64,000 bases of DNA, taken from NCBI GenBank assembly GCA_936450465.1, contig OW388299.1, positions 44,461,386-44,525,385 on the forward strand. Direction: 5' to 3'. Every line of letters begins with the position of its first letter. Position 1 is the first letter of the stretch. The notes beneath the pieces are model-generated. The model did not search any database. It was not told the origin of the DNA and saw nothing but the letters and a program-made list of their open reading frames with translations. The DNA is from Gibbula magus (lineage: Eukaryota; Mollusca; Gastropoda; Trochida; Trochidae). The position numbers and the translations under genes are program-made. Shown piece after piece: positions 1 to 12,547 of this stretch.

Positions 1-720
1 ACATTTTAAACATGGCAGGGGTAATCTTGGTGTAAATTTCATTTCTTACCCCTGTCTTCATAGATATTTTAACTTAAATTTAACCACAGTTACCAATTAA
101 TTCATTCAAATATTGAATTAATCGAAACCAACAGAGATGAGTACTTTCTTTTGTTCGGTTTAGTTTAGTAACAGGCGTTTTTCTTTGAAATAAAATAAAA
201 TTCAACAAAACGATGCTGTTTATGTACAAAGACACGCAAACATATATGAACATATAACTTAGAATGTATGGGTTTTTTTCACTCCGAATCATTTATTTCA
301 CGAATACCTCATATAAGATATGCAACATATATAACATAAAACTTAAAATATGAATTTGAAATACTACTTAAGGTTTATAAGATTTATGATATAAATATTT
401 TGATAGTTATTTCGATGATCGGTTTGATATTAACCGATATAAACTGAAGTACAAAAAAAAGTACACACCTCAGTTGGTTTCGATTTAAGTAATATTTTAA
501 ATGAAATATGCTAAATTTGGTTATGTCAGGATTACAATAACACATATCTGCAATAGTTTGATTGAAATAATTGGTGACTGGTTACTTTTTAGTTAAAATA
601 TCTTTGTTTACTGTAGACAGGAGTGAGAATAGAAATTTACACCAACATGACCCCTACCGTGTTTAAAATGTTGTAAATGTGCGCAGAATGAAGCATAATT
701 GTTGATTTTCCCGTAGTATA
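1..720. repeat. Inverted-arm repeat (family R1), cut by window edge
   Basis: Bases 1-60 and 606-690 are reverse complements of each other: the block around 'gtaaatttcatttctta' returns inverted near 625-660. More R1 copies lie at 8213-8510, 9918-10200 and, inverted, 50095-50410. The arrangement fits a foldback-type non-autonomous element about 0.7 kb long. The left end lies outside the window, so target duplications cannot be read. No coding capacity is visible. Confidence 0.6.
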
Positions 721-1959
721 GTCCTTATATGTCGATGAACATTTGTGATTATCCAAATTAACTTTAGAAGAATGTAAAAATTATAAATTTCATTTTTTTA
801 AATAATTGAAAAACCATGTGTTAACTGATGACTTAACGCCTGCACTTTCAAGTTTTAGGCTACGACGTTGAAAATTTAAGATATTGGTAATTGAAAATCA
901 TACATATGATAAAACCAACCGAGGTGTGTACGTTATCTCAGTATTACACCGAGTCAAATCATGTTATTGTACATAAACTTTCATGTAGGTGTTATGATCA
1001 TTATGTAAATATAGTCGTCCATGAACCTCTCTTTTATCTCTTTTATAGCACCTATGTTTATTTATATTATCTATTAGTACAGAAGCGTACTTCATTACGT
1101 TACGAAACACTTAAAATAGGCTACTAAAGGCATGGTTGAAAAGTCAAGTTGAGTATAAACATTATTTAACACTTTTCAATTTTTTATTGTTAATTCCATT
1201 CAAAAATCATAAATACATTTCAAATAATAAAACAACAGAGTATGCATCATATTTGTGTTTTAACAACAATAAAAATATTGCATGTAGCTATGATCAGCGA
1301 GACTGGATAAGTCAGAGACCGAAACTTCTGTCGTGCGTATGCCCTACACTATCTCGCACAGCAAACCGCAGGCTGTGTAATTGATATGGGAATCACGATT
1401 AGTCACTTGCTTACCTAATAGATACAGAAGAAAGAGAAGAAGGAGAAGAAACATGTATTTAAGTGTCAAGCGATACACGCATAAGACAAATATAAATACA
1501 GAGTAAAATATCGCCCGGTCAATATGGGCCTATTTGCCGTTAATCGTCTGAAAATATACCAAAAATGCACCATATGGTGCTAAAAGATAATAGTACATAT
1601 CAACAATGAACTAAAAAAAAAAATAGATAAATAAATGATAATAATAAAGGGTAAAATAAAAACAATGTCAAAATACATATTTTACAAAACATTTTGTGTG
1701 AGTCTACGTGTAAACATATTTGGAATTAATTCGGCAACTGAGTGATTCATATTACGCTGATTCATTAGAGATACAAGTTGATATTTCGCTGACAGATGGG
1801 GAAAATTTGGATCAAGAGACGAGGAGTGATTCCAAGGAGGTTTTCCAATGTCTGAATATAAATGTCGTAAGAAATTTAATCAATTACGTTAGAATCACAG
1901 AATTATATATATAACATTCTAGTGCATTCTAAACAATACAGTATATGCTCTGCGATCCG

Positions 1960-1960
<1 letters not shown>
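721..1960. other. No gene recognised
   Basis: AT-rich sequence with only short, low-complexity open frames and no recognisable protein motif or splice structure. I see nothing here that I can name. Confidence 0.6.

Positions 1961-1961
<1 letters not shown>

Positions 1962-2043
<82 letters not shown>
1962..2043. repeat. (TA)n microsatellite
   Basis: An uninterrupted TA dinucleotide run of about 80 bases. Open frames across it are artefacts (Ile-Tyr repeats). It could extrude as a cruciform, and its length is prone to sequencing error. Confidence 0.95.
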
Positions 2044-2045
<2 letters not shown>

Positions 2046-2578
2046 GTTTCGTGAAACGACCAGTAAAAACTAATATTACACTTCGTATGAAACAAAATCA
2101 ATTATGCCGAATAAGTAAATATAGACTAAACACGTAGACTGCAAAGAAACGAAAGTAGGATACACCTGCCCACAGTTTTTATAGTGTTCTACTTTCCGTT
2201 TCGCAGAATAGTGTACATGTACGTGCAACGCGACCTAAATATTATCTCACGCCATATAAGTAATGTGGGTCGCTGCTGTTTCATGGTTGTCATCACATTG
2301 TTTTTACATGATAGTTATTTTCATCTCAGTTTCATTATAATTAAATCAAATTAACATCAATAAAATAATTTTACAAATTGTTGACCCTTTTGAATATACA
2401 TATTCACCATTCAACCTGAGTGAATGAGTTATTGTTTAACGCCGCTAGGGCAAAATCGCTGCGACCTTTAGTTCTCTGAACTTGTCAGAAAGATTTGTTC
2501 AGTGTTATCTCTACTGTGAATAAGATAACTAATTTTGTATGAGATTTTGTTCGGTTTTTGGTCAGAAATAACTTCTTT

Positions 2579-2581
<3 letters not shown>

Positions 2582-2641
<60 letters not shown>
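2582..2641. repeat. (AT)n microsatellite
   Basis: A second uninterrupted AT dinucleotide run of about 60 bases, roughly 540 bases after the first. Confidence 0.95.
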
Positions 2642-2646
<5 letters not shown>

Positions 2647-3245
2647 AAAAGTCAAATGTCCAGTGTGTGGCAGCTTCAATATATTAAAAAATCAAAAACA
2701 TAACGCAATGCTTTTCGTTCATGAACTCATTCAGTAAAACAATGAACTTTGATATTAAGGAGCGTATTTCTAAGAATGTGATAGTGTCGTCTCTAAACGT
2801 TGTAACAACCTTTGTATGATACATGTTTACAAATACACCTCAGTATATCACGCCAGATGTATATTCGTTGTAAAGACCTCTTTGTTTGGCACGATGCCAT
2901 ATTAAGCTTCCGAGAACTAAAAGCGAAAGTACCGTCAGACAATCCTTTGTTAACGCATGCAATGCAGTTTGTTTGCAGCCTGAAATAAACTTGTGTGGAT
3001 ACAGCCATGCAGCACAATGTCACAATGATAAACAAATTTAAACTTTGTGATAAACACGACTGAAAAAGTGATAAACCATTTGAAACATTATCTGTTCATA
3101 GTTCTGAGAATCACGCGTTGTTTTCGAATCTCATCAACTAAACGATATTAAAAAGCCAAAACGTTTTAACTCGTACTTTTAAATTAGTTTATAAGCCAAT
3201 GAACAAATACATTATGAAATATTCTTCTTAATAATAACAGTTTAG
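2642..3245. other. No gene recognised
   Basis: Non-repetitive AT-rich sequence. The 80-codon minus-strand open frame near 2793-3035 has no recognisable motif and no flanking splice structure, so it is treated as chance. Confidence 0.5.
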
Positions 3246-3249
3246 TCCA

Positions 3250-3523
3250 TCATTGATGGAACACAGTGGCCAGCGTGCTGGCCTCTCACGCCAATGGCTG
3301 GGTTCGAATCCCGGTGGAGACACCGAACATTTGTGACCTTGGTGTCATACTGTGTTGTGCCCCTTGGAAAGGCACTTCATCCACATTGCCCTCAGCCCAC
3401 CCAGCTGTTTAAATGGGTACCTGGGCAAAGGTAGTACGGACCTTTATGGCTGCACCGAATGTACAATTCCTTTAGGGTAATAATGTAACGCCAGTGAGCA
3501 GCATTTGTGCAGGATTATAGGCG
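3250..3523 (+). mobile_element. tRNA-derived SINE
   Basis: The left part resembles a tRNA, with an A-box-like 'agtggccagcgtgctggc' and a B box 'ggttcgaatccc'. It is followed by a tRNA-unrelated body ending in 'gcaggattataggcgtt'. The same body occurs reversed at 42940-43205, where a tRNA-like segment with 'ggattcgaaccgg' stands at the other end. Two copies with the same head and tail support a SINE rather than a functional tRNA. The 3' end directly abuts a TTAA-type MITE. Confidence 0.75.
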
Positions 3524-3527
3524 TTAA

Positions 3528-3723
3528 AGGGACAGTAGCACGTTTTTTCGCTCAAATAAGTCGATGAAATGTATTTGAAAAAAAATTCACCAATCGTAAA
3601 ACACCCTTCTCTCTTTGGAAAGTCAAGTTAAAAATGAGTAAAGTAAACATAAATTGCACAAACTACCATTATAAATGGGAAATTTTAAAAAATACAGTTT
3701 GGAAAAAACGTGCTACTGCTCCT
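3528..3723. mobile_element. TTAA-type MITE, internally deleted copy
   Basis: Begins 'agggacagtagcacg' after a TTAA (3524-3527) and ends 'cgtgctactgctcct' followed by a mutated TTGA. About 150 bases of the usual ~355-base interior are missing. It belongs to the most abundant repeat family in the window. Confidence 0.85.
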
Positions 3724-3816
3724 TTGAAGTTATCAATATTATTATCATGACAGAAAAAGGACAAATATTACAGTTTATAAGCATACATGTACAGACCCTT
3801 GCAGAATTAGTTACCT

Positions 3817-4062
3817 GAAAACCGCGGTCTGACTGCATTCTGATCGCGGTCAACTGCATTCAGATTGCAGTCTGATCGCGGTAGATACCGGTAAAGATAT
3901 CTGCAACCGTCTGTAGAACAGTCACGCCTCTAGAACAACTCGCGGACCTGACTCCCTCGGAAGTCTGACCTGACCTCGACCTGCGGTCTCGGTCAGGTCA
4001 GATTACCCCGGGAGTCAGGTCTCGAATCCTTGTATTTCACAAAATGACCTCACCATGAGTAA
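3817..4062. repeat. GC-rich palindromic repeat
   Basis: 'gacctgactccctcgg' near 3947 is mirrored by 'ccgggagtcaggtc' near 4010, with further 'ggtcaggtc' mirror pairs between. Its outer part, reading 'ccttgtatttcacaaaatgacc', recurs inverted at 63505-63575. This fits a short foldback element. It has no coding content. Confidence 0.6.
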
Positions 4063-4069
4063 TTAAGTG

Positions 4070-4800
4070 TATAATGTCATGTTGTGCCAAAGGAAAGCTT
4101 TCCACACTCGTAGCGCCGACGAATGGCTTCTCATTGTCTATATTTTCGAAAGAATGTGCCTTCGCTCAAATGTTTAAAAATAAACTCATAAACACATAAC
4201 CCTCAGTAATATGTTTCACATTGAGTGTGCAAATAGCATGTGTTAATATCACACATGAGTAAGGTATGTCCTCTCGAATTTCGTTTTAACAAAAAATACC
4301 CGATAGACTTCTCTCTTTAAATCAACTTTGGTACATTTCAGTTATATTGAACTGCGCGTATCTAATCTTAATATACGTCTCTAGCATGCATCTTAAAATC
4401 TTTTAAAAGTTCGTAAAACGTGTCAGGTTCAATACTCACACTAACCTAGTGTATATTACAAAATGTCAGCGTGACATTAAATCCGTTCGACCTTATTGTA
4501 AACTAACTAACAAACCAACGCGAATAACGATTCGAACACGTTGGCCTTGTTGTGTGTAACGTTAGTCTTTATTTACATACATGTAATATAATGTATACAT
4601 GTCGTTGGTAGTTACCTTTGTACTTAATGAATCAATAACTACTCAGCCAAAAGTAGGTCTCGCTTACTCTCTATTCAGCGATACAATGTATCAACAGAAA
4701 TTGTAAAAAAGAACAACCTGTACATGACTAAGTCGTTTGTAAATATCACTCTGTAAAACATAGCAGCCTTGGCATACGGCCTCTACTACAAATATGATAA
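4070..4800. other. No gene; diverged interspersed repeat
   Basis: No open frame of note. The stretch near 4090-4330 resembles 33200-33700 (shared phrases such as 'cgatgaatggtttctcatt'). It is probably a decayed repeat shared with intron sequence elsewhere in the window. Confidence 0.45.
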
Positions 4801-4807
4801 AGATTAA

Positions 4808-5160
4808 AGGGGCAGTAGCACGTTTTTTTTTCAAATTTTATTTTTTCAATTTTCCCATTTATAATGATAGTTTATGTCATTTAGTTTTACTTAGAGTGTA
4901 AAACATCTCATTACACAAACCAATTATCCGTAGTGGTGATAACGGTGTTCCGTATAAAGCAAAAATTGCATGGCGGTCATTTTATTGTGAACACATTTTA
5001 TTATTTCGAATGACAAAAACGATTCCCACAGCTTTACTGATCAATGTACATTAATTTTTTAACATGATTTTCCGAAGAGAGAAGGTTGTGTGACAATTGG
5101 TGACATTATTTTATTACATTTCATCGACTCATTTCGGCGAAAAAACATGGTACTGCCCCT
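4808..5160. mobile_element. TTAA-type MITE (piggyBac-like), full length
   Basis: A 353-base element between perfect TTAA duplications (4804-4807 and 5161-5164), with ends 'aggggcagtagcacg' and 'tggtactgcccct'. It has no coding capacity. TTAA target duplication is typical of piggyBac and a few other superfamilies, so the superfamily assignment is inference. Confidence 0.88.
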
Positions 5161-5164
5161 TTAA

Positions 5165-5395
5165 TGCCGCAAGGCATATTAACTGTAGCAAGTCTCCATT
5201 ACTGGCTGATTTAAGCCTTGCAGTATTGCCTCACTTTACCGCGCTAAGATAGTGGAGGGCTGCACCTGAAATACATTGAGGGCTCTGATTTTCTAGCATG
5301 GAAAACTTAAGGAAATGCAGCAAGGTTTAAATCAGTTATGGAGACTGGCAAGAGTAATGCCTAGTGCAGGGAAGTTGCGAAAAGGTTACTGCGAG
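5165..5395. mobile_element. CAACTTCC-type MITE, decayed copy
   Basis: Inverted arms 'aagtctccattactggctg' and 'atggagactggcaagag' match the intact copy at 8824-9050. The left end is decayed, while the right end keeps 'gggaagttg'. It sits directly beside the TTAA MITE. Confidence 0.75.
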
Positions 5396-5399
5396 GTCT

Positions 5400-6555
5400 G
5401 AGACTTTTTAAAAAAAAATTATTTCTTTTTCAAATACATAGACATATATAACATGTTTCATTCATAAAACAGCATTTTACAATCTAAATAGGTACACATA
5501 TTGAAACAGAGCAACTGCAAGATAACATTGCAAATTCAATAGAAACGTAGAGGTGATGGTTTTGTTCAAGTTGTGTTTGGCCTGGCATTTCCATACTTTC
5601 ACCGAAGTTGCAGAGTGTCAATCTTTAAAAAGATTATGACATACAGACCAGAATTTTGTGAATTTCGAATAATTGCAACCCGAGTAACCGGTCTGAGAAT
5701 TGGATTTAAAAATCATTACAAGGGTAGGTTTGGATCCGCAGCAGGATTCGAAAATGTTAAATTTCGAACTTTGAATAGGGATTGATTTAATACAACCAAG
5801 GTGGAGTTGGGTCTTTTGAAAATTTAAATGACTGAACTTCAAGTTTTTGTTTTCACGAGTTGAATTGGAAACTATATGTTGTCCTTTGACCACATTTATA
5901 AACTGCTTAGCTATCACACGCATAAAGAATATCAAACGACTATACATGTAAAATAAATTATTTGGTATTTGACGAGCCAAGGTCATTTTAGCGATTAGGG
6001 GTTATTATGATAAAACAAGATACATACGAAAGAAAAGACAAAATCGATGATAGGTTTTTAAATGCCTGTATTATGGGCCTAAGGCCATACTGAATAAAAT
6101 CTGTCAGTCTGTCTATCTATTTTACACATTGTGTTATCGATTTCAGAAGCCCGGGTTATATAATTAACCAATTTAAAAAAAATTTCATTCATTAATGATA
6201 ATTGAATAACATAATGACATTATGTTATCGTATAAGAGACCAGGGCTTAAATTCAGAGCTACACAATTTTTTAATATTTTTATTCATTAATGATAATACA
6301 ATGATAAAATGACATTATTTGCACATTATTTTATCGATTTCAGAGGCCTAGGCTTTATTTCAGAGTTTCACAGATAACACAACGACATTATGTACACACA
6401 TAAAGTCACTCACACGAATCCTTGCAACCCGCTGGAATATACTGGCAATCAGCCAGATGAACGTTTCCAGGAACCGAAAACGAAAGTACAATGATGTAAG
6501 GTTTATCCAATCACATGACAGATCTCTTCTTGGAAGTGAAGGGATTCCCAGTAGT
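5400..6555. other. No gene; short tandem similarity
   Basis: Mostly unassigned. Around 6180-6400 the phrases 'taatgata' and 'aatgacattat' recur two or three times, suggesting a decayed tandem duplication of roughly 110 bases. The 122-codon minus-strand frame at 5618-5986 has no recognisable domain and is not called. Confidence 0.45.
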
Positions 6556-6564
6556 CACTAAGGT

Positions 6565-6869
6565 CGATATATATAAACGCCGCTGTCGTTGGTATTTAAT
6601 CACCGCTTCCATGGTACAGCTTTAACATAGATTGACCAGCCTGGATTGACGCATGTTAGCTGTTGAAGTGATATCTATACAGTGTTTTGAACGTTTATCC
6701 ATCGAATTTCGCTGTTGAAGAAATACTGCCTTATCGTCGGTGTCGATTTATTTTGGTACAGCGGACGATCACGACAGACTTTTAGAATAGCTATCTGCAT
6801 TGGAATTGATATAATCTGTGAACACGTTTTTTAAATTTATATCCTAACGAAAGCATCGCCGACCCTAAG
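6565..6869 (+). promoter_or_regulatory. Candidate promoter and non-coding first exon of the P450 gene
   Basis: A consensus-like TATA box (TATATAAA, 6570-6577) is followed, after about 290 bases rich in CG dinucleotides, by a near-perfect splice donor (AAG|GTAAGG, exon end 6869). The first P450 coding exon has an acceptor-like 'ttgttccag' two bases before its ATG, which implies an upstream untranslated exon. This is the best candidate I see on the correct strand. The link is inference: the intron would be about 6 kb, and another first exon could lie elsewhere. Confidence 0.4.
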
Positions 6870-8087
6870 GTAAGGTTTTACAATATTTTCTCAAGTATCG
6901 ATTGTTTGGTTTTAGATATTGATTTCTTATTATATCAAATATTAGGTACATTTATACGGTTTATTTATTTTTTTTATAATATATGGGTTTTTTTCCGGTA
7001 CTGAAAGTGGTCAGGATTTCTGGATTTCGATTTAAAATTTCAACTGTTAGATTGTTTAACATTATACAACATTTATATGTATGTGGTTACTTTTATATAC
7101 ATGCCTTTTATCCATTGATGAGATTTTACGATTGTAACAATGTGTAATTAAACATGGCATTGTCTCAATGATTTTGCATTTTTATTATTCATTTGAATTT
7201 TAAATTTGATCTTTTTATTTTAAATAAAACGTAATTGTTAGTGTTTGAAATTCTAAATATGCAACTTTTATTACTGTTCGAAATTGCCAAAATGCATGGC
7301 TTTGTCATCATATAGTTTGTGATTCTAATTTTTATTACACGATTTAATTTGCTTAACATTGTAAGTATTATAAATTTAATAACTTTTTCTAAAACTTATC
7401 ATTGATTTTATGGATTTAATGTAGAAATATTAGTGACTTACCTCGTTGTTGTTTAACTCACAACCATGGATATTTAGAGGATATGATATGTTTACAAACA
7501 CCAAACCGTACATTATACTATAAATCCTTTATTTAATATAAACAATCTGATTTAATTGTTGTTTTATATCGTTAGTGTACTTGATTTCTTATATTGGCTC
7601 AACTGATTTATAAATGGTGTAATTTTATCGCAATATACTGACTTTTACCGAAAATTATCAATCTAATGCTTATTCGTTCAGTAAAGTGACAATATAAGGC
7701 CTAAAAAAAATTCTGGTCTTTACAGACTGACAAAAATGATGCGATGACGCGATTTCTTTTTTTATTTACGACATTTTATTTTGTATGAAGAGTTAAACAA
7801 ACAAAATTTATACAATTATTTATATAACTAAAGCACAGACCATCTTAAATATGTGTTACTATTCCAAATATTCGATAATCCCACCCCTATACACTCCATA
7901 TCAACAGAAACGAGTGACATATTCTATGTCCAATTTTTTCTGAGGCTAAAAAATTTCAGTTATCTGCCCCTTACTTTTGAAAACCTAGAAAAAAGACCTG
8001 AGGCGTGGGTTTGAAACTGATCCAGGCGGAACTCAGAAACAAATTATTTGTTTGTTTTTTGGTTTGTTTGTTTTTTGTTGTTTTTTT

Positions 8088-8202
8088 TTGGGGGGGGGGG
8101 GGGGGGGGGGTATAATAATACAAATTAAGCCATGGGTATGCCATGCTGCCTTAAAACCACAAATATGTATTTTTTTTTGGGGGGGGGGGGGGGGGGGGGG
8201 GG
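8088..8202. repeat. Paired poly-G tracts
   Basis: Two long G homopolymers (about 8090-8110 and 8179-8202), each preceded by a T run, lie about 90 bases apart. Both could form G-quadruplexes on the + strand. Their lengths are unreliable in most assemblies. Confidence 0.9.
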
Positions 8203-8212
8203 ACATATAACC

Positions 8213-8510
8213 CACACTCTGTGTGAAAATAACAGTAAATGTGCCTCGTCCTGCACACATTTACAACATTTTGAACATGATAGGGGTCATGTTGGTGTAA
8301 ATTTCATTTCTTACCCCTGTCTACTTTAAATAATGATATTTGAGTACAAAAATAAAACAGTTATCAATTCAAACTCATTCAAACTACTGCCGAAAGGTGT
8401 TATTGTATCGTGCCATAATCAAATACATCTCATTTCTTTAAAATATTGAATTAATCGAAAACAAGTGAGTGTTATACTTTCTTTTACCCGTCAGTTTATA
8501 TGGGACGTTT
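8213..8510 (+). repeat. R1 repeat arm
   Basis: Matches the left arm of the 1-720 repeat: 'cctgcacacatttaca', 'ggggtcatgttggtg', 'taaatttcatttctta', then 'aaggtgttattg'. It lies in the presumed first P450 intron. Confidence 0.65.
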
Positions 8511-8823
8511 AATTTAGGTTTCTGTACATGTAAAAGTCTGTTGCTCGATTTTTCATTGGAAACAATAATCAACATATATTTGATGATAAATTTTGAATTT
8601 GTAAGGCGAGTGAAATTAGTTGAACCTAAATCAGCACGTGTTGCGCGTACCAAAATAAAATAAAATATTTTGTAAAATACTCAATGGCCTTCAAAAGTAA
8701 TTGATTTTAACACAGCATTGCATGTGGTATATAAACAGCTTGTATCAGGAAGTAACTGTGCAATTGACACTGATTGATTAATTGATAAAGGACAAGTGGT
8801 TTGTTTGAATACCACACAATGCC

Positions 8824-9050
8824 CAACTTCCCAATGCAAGGCATAACTCTTGCCAGTCTCCATTACTGGCTGATATAGGCCTTGCAGTATTTCCTTAAGA
8901 TCTTTGTGCTTAGAAATCCGGGCCCACTATGCATTTCAGGTGCAGCGATTAACTATTTTGGCACAACAAAGCGAGGGAAATACTGCAAGGCTTAAATCAG
9001 CCAGTAATGGAGACTGGCAAGAGTTATGCCTTGCGTTTGCCTAGAAGTTG
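8824..9050. mobile_element. CAACTTCC-type MITE, intact
   Basis: A 227-base element with ends CAACTTCC and GAAGTTG, long inverted arms ('gcaaggcataactcttgcc', 'ctccattactggctgat') and a perfect 9-base target duplication CACAATGCC at 8815-8823 and 9051-9059. It is the reference copy of this family, and its arm reads 'tttccttaagatc', an unoccupied TTAA where another copy (57427-58006) carries a TTAA MITE. A 9-base duplication suggests a Mutator-like origin (inference). Confidence 0.9.
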
Positions 9051-9917
9051 CACAATGCCTAGTGTAAAATGATTATTATATAGATATTGAGACTACATTT
9101 TGGAGTTTATCCTTATCCAATAAACATTGTTCTGCCAAACAATCAGATTAAATATAATCAATTTTGCATTTCGGGAAGCAAAAAAAAAAAAATCAATATT
9201 GCATTTCCCTAAGTAATATACTATTTTTTAAGAGCTCTAATATTGTGAAACATGAATAGTTAATGAATATAAATACAATTGCCTAATATACACATATATT
9301 TAAGATAAAGCATGTCAACATGTAAATAACTTCCCTCCAATCCGCTTTTTTACTTCCTCTCTTTATTTTCGAAAATTTTGTCCCAAAATTCAGTCAAACA
9401 TGAATCAGTTTTTTTGCCTTATAATGTGTTAAATTTGTATTATTATTTTCGAATTTGATTTTAATTTTCATAGCTAGAATCAGACTTCCTTGAAAGGCTT
9501 AAAATTGAAGGCTAATTATTCCGAAATAATGGTCAATTTACAAATATAGTTCCATATGTTTCCATATTAGAACTTGTAATACTTAATCATCGTTTGAAAC
9601 TTTCTGATGGTACGCCTACCTAAGGCTTGTATGATATATATATGCCTACAAATAAAACTCGTCAGATTCATAAACTGAAGCACAAAAGAAACGTCACACC
9701 TCAGTGGTTTTTATCATATGTATAATTTTAAATGTAAAATTTCTCAAGTTTTCGACGTCGCATTCAAAAACTGAATAGTTTGACAAATTAGTTCAAAATA
9801 TTAAATCAGTCAAATAATGTTTTACGTGTTTTTAAAAAAAAATAATTAAAAAATCAAAATTTTGAAATTTAAAATTCCCAAAAAATAATTTTAAAACAAC
9901 ACAACTATTAATCGACA

Positions 9918-10200
9918 TATAACACATACTCTATGTAAAAATCAATAAATTTGCCTAGTCCTGCACACATTTACATCATTATAAACATGGTAGGGGTCAT
10001 ATTGGTGTAAATTTCATTTCTTAGCCCTGTCTAGTTTAAAAATGATATTGTAGTCAAAAAATTAAAAAATCACCAATTAAGTCATTAAAACTACTACCAA
10101 AAGGTGTTATTGCATCGTTCCATAATCAAATGCATCTCATTTCTTTAAAATATTGAATTAATCGAAACCAATTGAGGTGTGACGTTTCTTTTGTGCTTCA
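9918..10200 (+). repeat. R1 repeat arm
   Basis: A second intronic copy of the R1 arm, sharing 'acatataacacatactct', 'cctgcacacatttaca' and 'gtaaatttcatttctta' with 8213-8510. Non-coding. Confidence 0.65.
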
Positions 10201-10822
10201 GTTTATGTTCTTGGCACGATGCCATATACATGAATAAGCTTCCTAGAACTAAGCATTTAGAAGACATTTCTAAAGGCACTGTTTAATTGTTATAATATTG
10301 AAATGTACGATTTCAATGCAGAATTTGTTTATTGACAGGGTTGGTTGGTTGAGAACTATTCTGTCTGTCTAGGTTGTGTAAAATGTGTACAGTCCTCGCT
10401 ATTTCTCTGGTGATAACAAATAAATAGCCATTCACTCGTTCCGAAAGGATCATATATTATATTCATGTAATAATAGTATTAATATTGGTGTAATCTTATA
10501 ATAATCTCGCATGACGTTATAATGTGGGTCAAGCACAAGATAACATAAAATTGCCCCTATGGTCACGTGACACTTTTTAACCAATCAGCTGAGAGTAAAT
10601 TTCGCAGACAGGGAAGAGCTAGACGCTGAAGCGGATGCAACTGCATGACGCATTGTTGCTACTTGAAGAGATGTCGGTTCTCTTTGATGTTCGAAGCTCA
10701 TTGGATAAAACAGATAATGATTGACACGAGTGGGTATTCAAGATATCAGCTTGCTGTCACGCCACCTGGAGGCTCGCTGAAATTTTGAATACATCTCTTA
10801 TGTCATTATATCTATTACTTAA

Positions 10823-11090
10823 AGGCGCTGTAGCACGTCGTTCTTACTGAAATAAAGTGATCTCACTAAAAGGAACATACACCTTAAATATGGCTAAATG
10901 ATACTCCTCAATCAATAAAAAGAGTTCTAAAACCCATGTACATGGTTCGGTTAAGCCATGCGAGTTAATTTCCCTTCGAGTGGCCATTTTAAGGTGTTCA
11001 CATTAAAATTGCTGCTCGAAGTAGTTCAAGGGATTTGATTGATGCAGCTATACTTCCTCCTTCTATTCTCAGAGTAGAGTTGTAAATATG
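10823..11090 (+). mobile_element. TTAA-type MITE, diverged subfamily
   Basis: Starts 'aggcgctgtagcacg' after TTAA (10819-10822). The interior ('tactcctcaatcaataaaa') matches the reverse complement of 58630-58742, so these two form a subfamily. No 3' terminal repeat is visible, so the right edge is approximate. Confidence 0.65.
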
Positions 11091-11095
11091 GCACC

Positions 11096-11620
11096 ATGAT
11101 GGACTGGTCAACCATCTTGCTGTTGCTTGTGTTTCATAAAATTTTATTAGGCTTTAATACGTTCCGACTCATCATATGTGCTGTTTACAGTGCAAATAAA
11201 TTCACTCGGCTTGCATATTCATCCCGAATCACCAAATATATCATAATTACTAGTTTCCAATTAAAATGGAGTAACATCATTATGCTTGTGCAGAAACCGA
11301 AACTACACGTCCCATTTAAATGTACAGTAGTTATATGACCTATTAAACATGATCAACCCAAATTTATCAGTTTGTCTGTTATAAATAAGATTCCAAAATT
11401 ACGTGTGACTCATTGGCGCGCGCCACACGCGGTGCATTGTCCGGTTTTCGATCAGAAATCACTACTTTTACCTTCATATCTTCAATATACTAAGCCGACC
11501 AAGATCAAAATGGCAATTTTCGGCAACAGTCAGTACTTCCCGATAACATAACACAATTTATAACATTTAGCATATGTGACCCCAAACAACACAATGGATG
11601 TACCTTTAATTGATATATTT
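11096..11620. repeat. Interspersed repeat shared with GSS introns
   Basis: Phrases such as 'catatgtgacccc' and 'aacaacaca' recur at 32600-32900, 33180-33700 and 45000-45180, and similar sequence lies near 18430-18780. It is a decayed repeat family of about 0.5 kb without recognisable coding sequence. The 80-codon open frame across it is not credible. Confidence 0.5.
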
Positions 11621-12079
11621 TCTCAAAATTGTCATGTACTATTTAAGTTTATACAATATATTGCTACGTTAGAGGGTAACATATCTCATTGCACGACCCG
11701 ATAAGCCGTGTTCTTTGAAAAAACTATTATCTTATAATCTATATTACTTGTGAAGAATATCCATTAAATAAAACACGACAGAGATATACCTATGCATTCG
11801 AATATTCAACCTGAGGTATCATACTATTTATCAGAACCTTGATTTTCTTACTCGTCACACTAATCGGTTGGTTACTCAATTATAGCATGTGTTTTGTCAG
11901 CCAATGAATGAGATTCATCGGTATTCTCATGCGGGCATTGTCAATATTGTTCGATTTAAGTAATTTCATTGGCTGGTTATTTATAACGGTACGAGCCAAA
12001 AACTTATTAGATAATCAGCGTGTTTGAAGTAGAATTGTGGATAAAAGTATCATGATGGACATTGATGTGGAGATATCAG

Positions 12080-12440
12080 AGTAGTTTCCCATCATAAATA
12101 ACAATACAGGTCGAACATTCGAGATATCCAAGTTCGAAATATCGACTGACTTGTCTGATCTGTTTTACTCTCTATTTGCTGTATCGTTTGTATTATATCA
12201 TATCATTCTGACTGTATACATTATGTAAAATGTGAAATGTAAACATTATGGAGAGGGCTCTTATAAGTTGGACAACTTGTGCCCAGTCAGTTTGATTTCT
12301 GTGAATAAAATATTTTTTAAATTAAATCTAAATGAAGATCAATAGTATGAGATGAGACCCATCATAGATAACAATACAGGTCGAACATTCGAGATATCCA
12401 AATTCGAAATATCGACGCATTGCTGAAATCTAACTTCGAA
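12080..12440. repeat. 60-base direct repeat, spaced ~280 bases
   Basis: 'gataacaatacaggtcgaac' through 'ttcgaaatatcgac' occurs near 12095-12150 and again near 12365-12417, almost identically. This indicates a local duplication in the first P450 intron. No function is evident. Confidence 0.8.
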
Positions 12441-12547
12441 GTATCAGTATCTGAATGAATTAATATCATAACATATTTTTTAGTTTATATTTCTAGCGGA
12501 ATCAAATATTTCGTGGTTATTTTTCGTTTTTTTTTATTATTTTGACG

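Noticed and set aside
5618..5986. 122-codon minus-strand open frame
   Set aside because: Low-complexity, no domain recognised, opposite strand also open; treated as chance.
8033..8329. Frames with poly-Pro and poly-Gly runs
   Set aside because: Translations of G/C homopolymers in an intron.
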